64,000 nt of DNA from Gramella sp. MT6 (GTDB lineage Bacteria; Bacteroidota; Bacteroidia; Flavobacteriales; Flavobacteriaceae): NCBI RefSeq assembly GCF_019357415.1, contig NZ_CP048410.1, positions 3,436,501-3,500,500 of the forward strand, read 5' to 3'. Below the pieces are notes generated by a model. That model saw only the letters and a program-made list of their open reading frames with translations. It was not told the origin of the DNA and did not search any database. Positions 43,661 through 51,367 of the stretch are shown here, piece by piece (within the stretch, counting starts at the first letter, position 1; each line of letters starts with the position of its first letter). Made by a program: the position numbers and the translations under genes.

Positions 43661-45416
43661 GACAGTAAATATAAATCTTGCCGGCACATTCTTTCATATA
43701 GATGAAGATGCCTATGCCAGACTACAAAGGTATCTGGAAGCCATAAGGCATTCTTTCTCGAATACGCAGGGTCGTGATGAGATCATCTCAGACATCGAGG
43801 CTCGTATTGCTGAATTATTTAATGAGAAGATCAAGAATGACCGTCAGGTTATCAGCATAAAAGAAGTAGAAGAAGTAATCGCTATCATGGGGCAACCTGA
43901 AGATTATATGGTAGACGAAGAGATCTTTGAAGACGAACCTAAAAGGACGAAAACTACTAAAACAGTAGGAAAGCAACTATACAGAGATACTGAGAATGGC
44001 CATGTGGGAGGCGTATCTTCAGGACTGGGACATTACCTGGGAATTGAAGCTATCTGGGTAAGATTATTATGGATCTTACTAACCATCTTCTCCAGTGGAG
44101 CATTCATCCTTATCTATATCGCTTTCTGGATCTTTGTGCCTGAAGCAAAAACCACAGCCGATAAACTGGCTATGCGCGGAGAGGAGGTAACCGTCAGCAA
44201 TATCGAGAAAAAGATACGTGAGGGTTTTCACGAGGTTTCAGATAGTATAAAAAATGTAGACTATGAGAAATATGGCAAAAAGGCTTCTGCCGGTGCCAGC
44301 TCTGCAGCTACGACCCTTGGTGGTATCATCAAGTTCTGTCTGAAACTGATCGTAAAATTCGTTGGAATTCTGTTATTATTAATCGCCGGTTCTACCTTGA
44401 TCGGACTATTTGTAGGCTTATTTGCGGTTGGAACTTTCGGGATCATAGAAGCTCCCTGGACAGATTATATAGAAATGGTGAACAGTGGAGCACCGCTGTG
44501 GTTAATTTCGATACTGGCATTCTTTGCGGTAGGAATTCCATTCTTTTTCTTATTTGTTTTAGGACTTAAGATCCTTGTAAGAAACCTGAAATCTATAGGA
44601 AGAATAGCACTACTTACGCTACTTGGATTATGGTTGATCTCTGTAATAGGCTTAACCGTGGTTGGCGTTAGCCAGGCTACGAACAGGGCTTTTGACGGTG
44701 AAGTGGCAGATACCGAAAAACTGGCCATAACACCTACAGATACCTTATTCTTAAGAATGCGAAATAATAGTGAATATACCGGGAGAACATGGAGAAGTTC
44801 AGATTTTAGACTGGCATATGATAATAATGACAAGATCTTAGTTGGGAATGACATTAGTTTAATCGTAAGATCTACCAAGGATTCATTGGGTAAGATGGAG
44901 ATCTTGAAGTCAGCCGAAGGTAAGAACTACCAGGATGCTAAGGATAGAGCTGCCAATATTAATTATTCCACAAGTCTTTTAGGAAATGAATTATTTCTGG
45001 ATAGTTATTTCACATCTGATGCCAGCTATGGATATCGCGACCAGGAAGTTGAGATCACGCTGTATTTGCCGGAAGGTATAGTATTATATGCAGATGATAA
45101 CACCTCTTCTTTCCACAGAAACGATAGCTTTTCCGGAGGTATTCTGAATAGTGGTGAGGAAGGTCACTTTCTTAAAATAATGGAAGATGAAACCATTTGC
45201 GAAGACTGTCCGGTAGATACCTGGGACAGCGAAGATGATACCTGGGAAGAAGATTCTGAAGACTGGGACAGCTCAGACGATTTTAATGCCAGGATCGACG
45301 TAAACGGAGAAGAAATGAATATTCGTGTTAATGACGAAGGAGTTGAAGTGAACGATCAAAAAGTGAATCGTATTAAAATAGACAGTAATGGAGTAGAGAT
45401 AAATCATGGATCATGA
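43653..45416 (+). CDS. PspC domain-containing membrane protein
   Basis: The protein has 587 residues. The first 100 residues are cytoplasmic (ISDIEARIAELFNEKI, then EVIAIMGQPEDYMVDEE). The PspC domain is near 108-170 (LYRDTENGHVGGVSSGLGHY, then IYIAFWIFVPE). More membrane helices at about 225-340 follow, then a large extracytoplasmic region of about 240 residues ending in Asp/Glu-rich sequence (CEDCPVDTWDSEDDTWEEDS). PspC senses membrane damage in the phage-shock response. This long form with a C-terminal domain is typical of Bacteroidota. It overlaps the PadR gene by 8 bases. Confidence 0.93.
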   Translation: MNKTVNINLAGTFFHIDEDAYARLQRYLEAIRHSFSNTQGRDEIISDIEARIAELFNEKIKNDRQVISIKEVEEVIAIMGQPEDYMVDEEIFEDEPKRTKTTKTVGKQLYRDTENGHVGGVSSGLGHYLGIEAIWVRLLWILLTIFSSGAFILIYIAFWIFVPEAKTTADKLAMRGEEVTVSNIEKKIREGFHEVSDSIKNVDYEKYGKKASAGASSAATTLGGIIKFCLKLIVKFVGILLLLIAGSTLIGLFVGLFAVGTFGIIEAPWTDYIEMVNSGAPLWLISILAFFAVGIPFFFLFVLGLKILVRNLKSIGRIALLTLLGLWLISVIGLTVVGVSQATNRAFDGEVADTEKLAITPTDTLFLRMRNNSEYTGRTWRSSDFRLAYDNNDKILVGNDISLIVRSTKDSLGKMEILKSAEGKNYQDAKDRAANINYSTSLLGNELFLDSYFTSDASYGYRDQEVEITLYLPEGIVLYADDNTSSFHRNDSFSGGILNSGEEGHFLKIMEDETICEDCPVDTWDSEDDTWEEDSEDWDSSDDFNARIDVNGEEMNIRVNDEGVEVNDQKVNRIKIDSNGVEINHGS

Positions 45417-45568
45417 GTACATTAATCAACCTGGTAATAGGCTTTTTGATGGCGATTCTATTCGGCCAGCAAATAGAAGAACCTAAAACTGTACACCACG
45501 ATTTTCAAACCGATACTATTAAAGTATTTGAAAATCTCGAAGCCCGGCAACATATACTGGAAACCTAA
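45413..45568 (+). CDS. 51-residue small protein at the end of the PspC operon
   Basis: The start ATG overlaps the PspC stop (ATGA) and the frame ends at TAA 45568, giving 51 residues. The N-terminal 16 residues (STLINLVIGFLMAILFG) form a hydrophobic signal or anchor, followed by a charged hydrophilic tail (EEPKTVHHDFQTDTIKVFEN). A strong terminator follows 9 bases later, which marks it as the last gene of the operon. I have no homologue to name. The overlap and terminator are the main support for it being real. Confidence 0.6.
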   Translation: MSTLINLVIGFLMAILFGQQIEEPKTVHHDFQTDTIKVFENLEARQHILET

Positions 45569-45577
45569 TCAATCAAG

Positions 45578-45607
45578 AACAAAAGCCTCTAATCAGAGGC
45601 TTTTGTT
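45578..45607 (+). terminator. terminator of the PadR/PspC operon
   Basis: A perfect 13-base stem (AACAAAAGCCTCT with its complement) closes on the AATC loop. It starts 9 bases after the last small ORF. Confidence 0.9.
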
Positions 45608-45635
45608 ATATTTGGTCTTAATCTAAATCTAATTC

Positions 45636-46478
45636 ATGTTTAAAAAACTTCCTTTTGTGCTACTTATAATTTTTATTTCCTGTAAATCTCAGGAAAAGGT
45701 TAAAGGCAGCAGAAATGTAAAAACAGAACAATATGACCTTTCATCTTTCCATTCTATACAAGCTAAAGGCGATTTTAAGATCGGGATTTTAAAGGGAAAC
45801 CGACCTATGATCGAAATAGAAGCAGATGATAACCTGCATGATCTAATTCAAACAGAAGTAAGAGATGGCATTTTATATATCAAGCCTTTCAAGGAATTTA
45901 GCCGAACCAAAAAACAGGAATTAAGGATCATCTTTTCAGATACTCTAAAAGATATTCTGGTTGCCGGAGAGGTTGAATTAGAATCACTTCAGGACCTTTA
46001 CCTTGGTGATTTTAAACTGGAAACCAGAAAAGATGCCAAGACGTTCCTAACGATAAAGGCGAGAGACTTCAGACTTATTCAAAATGATGATGCCAAATCT
46101 GAACTAAATATCACCGCTACCACAGTTGATTTTCAGCTGAATCAATCTTCAGATCTAAAAGCACTTGTAAATGCTCCAGATCTCAATGTTGATATTTATG
46201 AGAAAGCCGTTGCCAGAATTGAGGGCGACCTTAAGAATTTTAAGATTAGAGCAGACCAATCTTCCAGTTTTGATGGAGAAAATCTCACCAGTGTTACTGC
46301 AGAGTTACTAGCACAGGGAAACGCAAAGGTAAATATCAACGCAACAGATAATCTTAATGTTAGAGCTACTGGTAATAGCGAGATAGATGTCTTCAATGAA
46401 CCACAGATTAACCTTATCGAGTTTAAGGATGAGGCGGTGATCGCTAAAAAAGAATTTGGAAAAGGTCTTTTTCAATAA
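45636..46478 (+). CDS. head-GIN/DUF2807 domain lipoprotein
   Basis: The protein has 280 residues with a lipoprotein signal (IIFISC, Cys16). The rest is a repetitive beta-strand region (FHSIQAKGDFKIGILKGNRP, then ILVAGEVELESL, then VNINATDNLNVRATGNSEID), the pattern of the DUF2807 head-GIN domain family. Such proteins form a right-handed beta-helix and are usually found near PspC and sigma/PadR operons. It is probably surface or periplasm facing; the function is unknown. The preceding terminator suggests its own promoter, though none was identified. Confidence 0.92.
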   Translation: MFKKLPFVLLIIFISCKSQEKVKGSRNVKTEQYDLSSFHSIQAKGDFKIGILKGNRPMIEIEADDNLHDLIQTEVRDGILYIKPFKEFSRTKKQELRIIFSDTLKDILVAGEVELESLQDLYLGDFKLETRKDAKTFLTIKARDFRLIQNDDAKSELNITATTVDFQLNQSSDLKALVNAPDLNVDIYEKAVARIEGDLKNFKIRADQSSSFDGENLTSVTAELLAQGNAKVNINATDNLNVRATGNSEIDVFNEPQINLIEFKDEAVIAKKEFGKGLFQ

Positions 46479-46509
46479 ACTGTCTTTGCCAAAGTTTTCA
46501 AAAATAAAA

Positions 46510-46539
46510 TTGTAGTAAGCCTTCTATGATATAGTTTTA
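46510..46539 (+). promoter_or_regulatory. candidate promoter of the small lipoprotein gene
   Basis: TTG at 46510-46512 is followed after 19 bases by TAGTTTTA (46532-46539), one mismatch from TAnnTTTG. The spacing is good and the ATG is 26 bases downstream. Confidence 0.4.
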
Positions 46540-46565
46540 CCTGGTTTTTAAAACTATAAACAGAT

Positions 46566-46868
46566 ATGAAATATTTAATTAAAAACAGCCTTATCCTTCT
46601 TGCAGTTATACTTGGATTTGTTTCCTGTAGAAATACAGATGAAGACAACCAGGAAAAGACTGAAGTAGAGCGTATGATGGAAGATCCAGATAATAAGGTG
46701 GAAGTCAAAGACGGAGGGGATAAAATTAAAATAGAAACTCCAGAAGGCACCGAGGTTAAGATCAAGAAAGATGACGGAGAATACAAAGAAAAAATTGACA
46801 GAGCTGATGGCAGCGAATCTAAAGTAAAAATTGATGATGGTGAAGTTAAGGTGAAAACCGACAACTAG
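46566..46868 (+). CDS. small highly charged lipoprotein of unknown function
   Basis: The protein has 100 residues. After a lipoprotein signal (LGFVSC, Cys21), the mature part is almost entirely Lys, Asp, Glu and Val with a short imperfect repeat (VEVKDGGDKIKIETPEG, KIKKDDGEYKEKID, KVKIDDGEVKVKTDN). Regular alternation of charged and hydrophobic residues suggests a beta-rich or disordered acidic-basic strand. No family was recognised. The signal peptide, a promoter-like site and a terminator support it as a gene. Confidence 0.8.
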   Translation: MKYLIKNSLILLAVILGFVSCRNTDEDNQEKTEVERMMEDPDNKVEVKDGGDKIKIETPEGTEVKIKKDDGEYKEKIDRADGSESKVKIDDGEVKVKTDN

Positions 46869-46904
46869 TCTAGTTATATCTTTTACTCTTAAACCAATTC
46901 AAAT

Positions 46905-46934
46905 AAAAAGTCCCGCAATTGCGGGACTTTTTTT
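46905..46934. terminator. bidirectional terminator between the small lipoprotein and trxB
   Basis: A 12-base stem (AAAAAGTCCCGC with its complement) has an AATT loop and a T-run on the plus strand and A-run upstream, so it can serve both convergent genes. Confidence 0.92.
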
Positions 46935-46954
46935 ATGTTATGAACAAAACAGGT

Positions 46955-47947
46955 CTATACTGTTTCCGGTCTTGTTTGTGGTCTTTCAATATCTTCCTCA
47001 GTTTCGATCTCTGCAAGGTAACGTTCAGCATCGAGGGCGGCCATACAACCGGTTCCTGCCGCTGTTACTGCCTGACGATATATTTTATCCTGAACATCTC
47101 CGGAAGCAAAAACACCCGGAATATTAGTTCTGGTAGATTTATTTTCAGTGATAACATAACCAGTTTCGTCCATATCTAACCAGCCTTTGAAAATATCTGT
47201 ATTTGGTTTATGACCAATAGCAACAAAGAATCCGGTGATCTTGATCTCTTCCTTCTCCCCTGTTTGATTGTTTACCATTCTTAATCCTTCTACCACCTGG
47301 TCTCCAAGGATCTCATCAACTTCAGTATTATACCTAAGGTCAATATTCTTGGTGTTTTCAACTCTATGCTGCATTGCTTTAGAAGCCTTCATATAGTCCT
47401 TACGCACCAACATAGTCACCTTATTACAAATATTAGCCAGATAAGTAGCTTCCTCGGCAGCGGTATCTCCACCACCTACGATCGCTACATCCTGACCTTT
47501 ATAGAAGAATCCGTCGCAAACCGCACAGGCAGAAACTCCACCTCCACGTAATTTTTGCTCGCTAGGCAATCCTAAGTATTTAGCAGTAGCACCAGTAGAA
47601 ATAATTACAGATTCTGCTTCGATCCATTTGGAGTTATCTACACATACTCTATGAATTCCTCCAACTTCTTTAGAAAAATTAACCTCAGTGATCATTCCTA
47701 TGCGCACTTCTGTTCCGAATCTTTCTGCCTGTTCCTGAAGGTCCATCATCATTTTTGGGCCATCAATTCCCTGAGGATACCCTGGGAAATTATCAACTTC
47801 GGTAGTTGTGGTAAGCTGACCTCCTGGCTCCATACCTGTATACATTACCGGTTTAAGATCTGCACGAGAGGCATAGATCGCCGCAGTATAACCTGCTGGA
47901 CCAGAACCTATTATCAAACACTTAACTCTTTCTATAGTTTCACTCAT
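46955..47947 (-). CDS. trxB: thioredoxin-disulfide reductase
   Basis: The protein has 330 residues. The FAD fold opens as LIIGSGPAGYTAAIYASRA. The redox-active pair is Cys141 and Cys144 (ACAVCDGFF). An NADPH-binding motif follows (VAIVGGGDTAAEEATYL), and the FAD-binding C-terminus is GVFASGDVQD. It reduces thioredoxin with NADPH in the cytoplasm. The length and motifs are normal. It is a single-gene unit, and the convergent terminator separates it from the small lipoprotein. Confidence 0.96.
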   Translation of the reverse strand: MSETIERVKCLIIGSGPAGYTAAIYASRADLKPVMYTGMEPGGQLTTTTEVDNFPGYPQGIDGPKMMMDLQEQAERFGTEVRIGMITEVNFSKEVGGIHRVCVDNSKWIEAESVIISTGATAKYLGLPSEQKLRGGGVSACAVCDGFFYKGQDVAIVGGGDTAAEEATYLANICNKVTMLVRKDYMKASKAMQHRVENTKNIDLRYNTEVDEILGDQVVEGLRMVNNQTGEKEEIKITGFFVAIGHKPNTDIFKGWLDMDETGYVITENKSTRTNIPGVFASGDVQDKIYRQAVTAAGTGCMAALDAERYLAEIETEEDIERPQTRPETV

Positions 47948-48045
47948 TTTTTTTTTTTACACGATATAAAAGTAGGTAGTTTAGTAGAAAACTTACACCT
48001 TTTGTTATTAAGATCGTCTATTTGTTGATAAACCTAAAAAATAAA

Positions 48046-48059
48046 GGCAGAATTCTGCC
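48046..48059. repeat. 14-base perfect palindrome
   Basis: GGCAGAATTCTGCC reads the same on both strands. It lies 37 bases before the -7-like element of the TRIC gene and in the divergent gap with trxB. It may be a protein-binding site, but its partner is unknown. Confidence 0.4.
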
Positions 48060-48088
48060 ACACTTTCAGCAAATTTAAAAGATAAAAT

Positions 48089-48096
48089 TACCTTTG
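48089..48096 (+). promoter_or_regulatory. candidate -7 element of the TRIC gene (leaderless transcript possible)
   Basis: TACCTTTG fits the TAnnTTTG consensus exactly and ends only 6 bases before the ATG at 48103. A transcript from here would begin at or almost at the start codon, so it would have no leader. No TTG at -33 was found. Confidence 0.45.
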
Positions 48097-48102
48097 CCAA
48101 GC

Positions 48103-48741
48103 ATGGAATTGAGTTTGTTTAACATACTGGATGTATTGGGAACCATCGCCTTTGCTATTTCGGGAGCACTTTCTGCAATGAACCGGCGGCTGGATATTTT
48201 CGGAATTTTTATCATCGCCTTTGTAACCGCTATTGGTGGTGGAACCATACGAGATGTACTCATTGGAAATACCCCGGTAACCTGGATGGAAAATGTGGTG
48301 TATGTATACCTCATTGGGGTAGTGACCATCTTTGCAATTATATTCAGAAATAAACTGAATTATCTTAAAAAATCACTCTTTCTTTTCGATACCATTGGTC
48401 TGGGAGTTTTTACCATAACTGGAGTAGAAACAGGAATTCAAAATGGCCTTGACCCTATCCTCTCTGTAGCTTTGGGTGCTATGACCGGAACCTTTGGCGG
48501 GGTAATAAGGGATATTCTTTGTAATGAGATCCCGGTGATCTTTAGAAAAGAGATCTATGCCACAGCCTGTCTTATAGGTGCCATGGCCTACATTATTTTA
48601 TACAATATGAACGTAGATGCAGATATTATTTATCTGGTCACTACTTTAACTGTTATTAGCATCCGCCTTGTCGTGGTGAAATATCACCTTACTTTACCTT
48701 CCTTTTATCCGGTTCAACCAAAAAGCAGCAAAAGAAGATAA
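48103..48741 (+). CDS. trimeric intracellular cation channel family protein (TRIC, UPF0126)
   Basis: The protein has 212 residues with seven membrane helices arranged as two repeats of three plus one. The family motifs are FNILDVLGTIAFAISGALSA and TAIGGGTIRDVLIGNTPV, then GVVTIFAIIF, and in the second repeat FGGVIRDILCNEIPVIF. The start at 48103 is preferred over a TTG at 48094, since that TTG is part of the -7 element and homologues begin close to MELSLFN. Homologous proteins act as potassium-permeable channels. It is probably a single-gene unit. Confidence 0.93.
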   Translation: MELSLFNILDVLGTIAFAISGALSAMNRRLDIFGIFIIAFVTAIGGGTIRDVLIGNTPVTWMENVVYVYLIGVVTIFAIIFRNKLNYLKKSLFLFDTIGLGVFTITGVETGIQNGLDPILSVALGAMTGTFGGVIRDILCNEIPVIFRKEIYATACLIGAMAYIILYNMNVDADIIYLVTTLTVISIRLVVVKYHLTLPSFYPVQPKSSKRR

Positions 48742-48754
48742 CACACTCCATTTA

Positions 48755-48783
48755 ATTGATTATCAATAGTTTCAGTATCTTTA
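48755..48783 (+). promoter_or_regulatory. promoter of the LytTR regulator with overlapping inverted repeat
   Basis: TTG (48756-48758) and TATCTTTA (48776-48783, one mismatch from TAnnTTTG) are 17 bases apart. A 13-base inverted repeat ATTGATTATCAAT (48755-48767) covers the TTG, as an operator would. The ATG of the regulator is 15 bases beyond the -7 element. Confidence 0.45.
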
Positions 48784-48797
48784 TAAAAATTTACTGG

Positions 48798-49508
48798 ATG
48801 GCCGAGTCGGAAAAAATAATAATTGTTGAAAATGACATTCCCATGGCTGCGAAGTTATCTCTGCAACTAAACCGGCTGGGGTATAACATAACCGGTATAT
48901 TCTCCAGGGCAAAAGACGCATTGCATTTTCTAGAGCAGGAAATTCCAGATCTTATACTTCTGGACGATCGGCTTAAAGGACAATTAAACGGTATTGAAAC
49001 CGGAAGAACTAAGAACAAACATTACTCACCAGTTATTTACTTCAATAAACGCACTGCCGAAACCCTGGATCGCTTAATACCAAGGTCCCTCAAAAGCAAA
49101 AAGGATAAATTGAAGAAGGAGATCAAAACCTCTTCTAAAAATATTCAGAAACATTCTGAAAAAGAGATCTTCAGTAAAAAAGAGCATTGTATTCTTAACG
49201 ACCGTATTTTTGTGAGGCATCATGAAAAAATGGTGAGAATATCCCTTGACGATATACATTATATTGAAGCCGACAGGAATTACTGCAAGGTATTTTTAAA
49301 GGATAAGAAATATCTCCTGGTCACGACCCTGAAAGAAGTAGACGAAAAGTTAACAGATAATCGTTTTCTCCGTATTCACAGGTCATATATCGTTAATATC
49401 TCCCACATTGATGAAATTGGGGGAAATCATGTAGTGATCTGTGCACATTCGCTTCCCTTAAGTAAAAATATGCGCCCCGAACTTTTTAAACATCTTCAAG
49501 TCATTTAA
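48798..49508 (+). CDS. LytTR-family regulator with degenerate receiver domain
   Basis: The protein has 236 residues when started at the ATG at 48798 (MAESEKIIIVENDIP), the expected start of a receiver; a TTG at 48756 lies in the promoter. The receiver retains Asp56 (LILLDDRLKG) but the acidic pair is reduced to VENDI, the conserved Thr is replaced by Asn (VIYFNKR) and the Lys-Pro signature is lost. The LytTR DNA-binding domain is intact at about 130-236 (ILNDRIFVRHHEKMVRISLD, then RFLRIHRSYIVNISHI). It is a stand-alone gene with no kinase nearby, so it may act without phosphorylation. A 21-base direct repeat lies 50 bases downstream of its stop. Confidence 0.9.
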   Translation: MAESEKIIIVENDIPMAAKLSLQLNRLGYNITGIFSRAKDALHFLEQEIPDLILLDDRLKGQLNGIETGRTKNKHYSPVIYFNKRTAETLDRLIPRSLKSKKDKLKKEIKTSSKNIQKHSEKEIFSKKEHCILNDRIFVRHHEKMVRISLDDIHYIEADRNYCKVFLKDKKYLLVTTLKEVDEKLTDNRFLRIHRSYIVNISHIDEIGGNHVVICAHSLPLSKNMRPELFKHLQVI

Positions 49509-49556
49509 AACTCTTTAATAGGCTATTTTACAGCATATTAAACTCCCCAAATGTAC

Positions 49557-49587
49557 TCCGGTAAATAAAAAAGCACTTCCGGTAAGT
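49557..49587 (+). promoter_or_regulatory. direct repeat of TCCGGTAA with 21-base period (candidate LytTR site)
   Basis: TCCGGTAA occurs at 49557-49564 and again at 49578-49585, exactly two helical turns apart, each followed by A or G then T. It lies between the LytTR gene and the first secreted-protein gene. LytTR regulators usually bind such pairs of direct repeats. TAAGTTTT (49583-49590), one mismatch from the -7 consensus, overlaps the second repeat. Confidence 0.45.
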
Positions 49588-49670
49588 TTTTAAGCCATCT
49601 CATCCTATTTGGAATCTCTATGCCGTTTTAACTAATTAAATTCCAGATTATTAACCAAACAACTAGACCA

Positions 49671-50435
49671 ATGAGATCAAAAAAAACAACCCTGGCAACT
49701 TTCCTTTTCTTATTCTTCATCAGTGTTTCTATTTGGGCCCAAAAAGACCGGTATCAACTCTATGTAGTTCATGAAGATCATGTGAACAACGGAATGATGG
49801 ATAAACACCATACAGCGGACAAAAAAATTGTGGAAGCCGCTAAAACTAATAAGATGAAGGGAATGGACTGGATCACCTTTGTGGGTGATGATAGCCGAGT
49901 AATGTACCTATCTCCTATTAAAAATATGGCAGAACTGGATAATAACCCGTTCGAGGATCTGAAAAAGAAAATGGGAGAAAAGGAATTTGAAGATTTATTC
50001 GATTCTTATGATGGCACATATTCACAACATGGAGATTACATTTTAAGACTGGACAAAGAACTTTCTTACATGCCCGATGGAATGACCCAAACTCCCGAGG
50101 GACAGAACTACAGAGAAATCACTTTTTATCACATTCCACCGGGATCTGGTGAAAAAGCTGAGGAGCTGGCGAAAAGTGTAAAAAAGATGTATGAAGATAA
50201 AAACTCTAAAATACATTACCGCCTTTATAAAAATGGTTTTGGTACCATGGGGGCATATTTTATGGTAGCGGTCGCTGCGGAAAGTCCTGAACAACTCGAA
50301 AACCGAAGAAAGGAAAATATGGAACTTCTAGGAGAAGAAGGTAAGTCCATGCGTGATAAAATTGATAATACATTCTCTAAACAAGAAAAAGTTACTGGAT
50401 ATATAATGCCGGAGCTATCCTATGTATACAAATAA
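49671..50435 (+). CDS. secreted protein with two alpha/beta-barrel-like modules
   Basis: The protein has 254 residues and a Sec signal peptide (TLATFLFLFFISVSIWAQ). Two modules of similar pattern are visible. The first runs about 30-110 (YVVHEDHVNNGMMDKHHTAD, then WITFVGDDSRVMYLSPIKNM). The second runs about 150-235 (FYHIPPGSGEKAEELAKSV, then YRLYKNGFGTMGAYFMVAVA). The strand-helix-strand order resembles the dimeric alpha/beta-barrel (ABM/NIPSNAP-like) fold, but no family was recognised by motif. It is a paralogue of the next gene (shared SYMPDG and KNSKxHYRxY). Function unknown; it is the first gene of a five-gene set. Confidence 0.85.
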   Translation: MRSKKTTLATFLFLFFISVSIWAQKDRYQLYVVHEDHVNNGMMDKHHTADKKIVEAAKTNKMKGMDWITFVGDDSRVMYLSPIKNMAELDNNPFEDLKKKMGEKEFEDLFDSYDGTYSQHGDYILRLDKELSYMPDGMTQTPEGQNYREITFYHIPPGSGEKAEELAKSVKKMYEDKNSKIHYRLYKNGFGTMGAYFMVAVAAESPEQLENRRKENMELLGEEGKSMRDKIDNTFSKQEKVTGYIMPELSYVYK

Positions 50436-50573
50436 TTATCGCCAGATCGGTCAATTTTAATTACCGTTCCAAAATTTATTGCTTCCAAAAAATATCACGC
50501 CCATATCTACTCTGTCTTTTCTGTTGTGTTACGGCATAAGTTCAAACTATTACTAATTTATAATACTATTATT

Positions 50574-51362
50574 ATGCAATCAATCAGTAAGATTATCGGT
50601 ACCATTTTCTGTTTTTTTCTTTCGTTAAGCATGTACGCTCAGGAAGGAAAAAACCAGGCTTTCTGGATCCATGAGGACCAGGTTAAACCATCTATGATGA
50701 TGGAATATGAGAAGACATCTAAGGAGCTCGTTGAGGCCTGCAAGAAAAACAATGTACAGAACATTCAATGGTCTGTTGCGTCAATGGATGACGGTACATT
50801 TTTGTCCATCACACCTATTGCAAATCTCGCAGACATTCAAAATATGAATTTTGGTGACCTTCGAGAAAAGGTTGGAGATGATACGTTCAATAAGATGTTC
50901 GAAGATTTCAATAAATGTTATGAAAACCACGGTGACTATGTAACCCTTTTGGTTCCATCCCTATCTTATATGCCAGATGGTCTTACCACCACTACTCCTG
51001 GCCAGGAATACCGCGTTTGGCACAGAATGGATGTTTCTCCTGCTAATATTCAGAAGGTTCAAAGTAAAATGAAAGAGTTGAAAGACCTCTTTGCAGCAAA
51101 GAATTCCAAAATGCATTATCGTATCTACAGAAGCGGATTTGGTAACGTAGGGGACTATTTTGTTGCAGTTATTTCCGCTAAAGATGCGATGGATTATGAT
51201 AGCATGAGCGCTGAGAACCAAAAATTACTAGGTAAGGAAGGTGAAAAATTGTTCAATGAAATGTTCGATTATGTAGATGCCTACTCCATTAAGCGAGGTG
51301 CTATGAGGCCAGACCTTTCATACCAGTCAACATCAGAAAACACTAAAATCGCTAAAGAATAA
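50574..51362 (+). CDS. secreted paralogue with two alpha/beta-barrel-like modules
   Basis: The protein has 262 residues when started at the ATG at 50574, which gives a clean Sec signal peptide ending at MYAQ; a GTG at 50526 would add 16 residues in front of it. It shares with the preceding protein the pattern WIHEDQVKPSMMMEYEKTS, SLSYMPDGL, KNSKMHYRIYRSGFG and the general layout, at a guess around 30 to 40 percent identity. It is therefore a tandem duplicate. The N-terminal and C-terminal halves again look like related modules. The gene lies 138 bases after its paralogue and 5 bases before the next gene. Function unknown. Confidence 0.85.
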   Translation: MQSISKIIGTIFCFFLSLSMYAQEGKNQAFWIHEDQVKPSMMMEYEKTSKELVEACKKNNVQNIQWSVASMDDGTFLSITPIANLADIQNMNFGDLREKVGDDTFNKMFEDFNKCYENHGDYVTLLVPSLSYMPDGLTTTTPGQEYRVWHRMDVSPANIQKVQSKMKELKDLFAAKNSKMHYRIYRSGFGNVGDYFVAVISAKDAMDYDSMSAENQKLLGKEGEKLFNEMFDYVDAYSIKRGAMRPDLSYQSTSENTKIAKE

Positions 51363-51367
51363 TCATC

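Noticed and set aside
48756..48797. TTG start for the LytTR regulator at 48756
   Set aside because: The TTG serves as the -33 part of the promoter, and receiver homologues begin at MAESEK.
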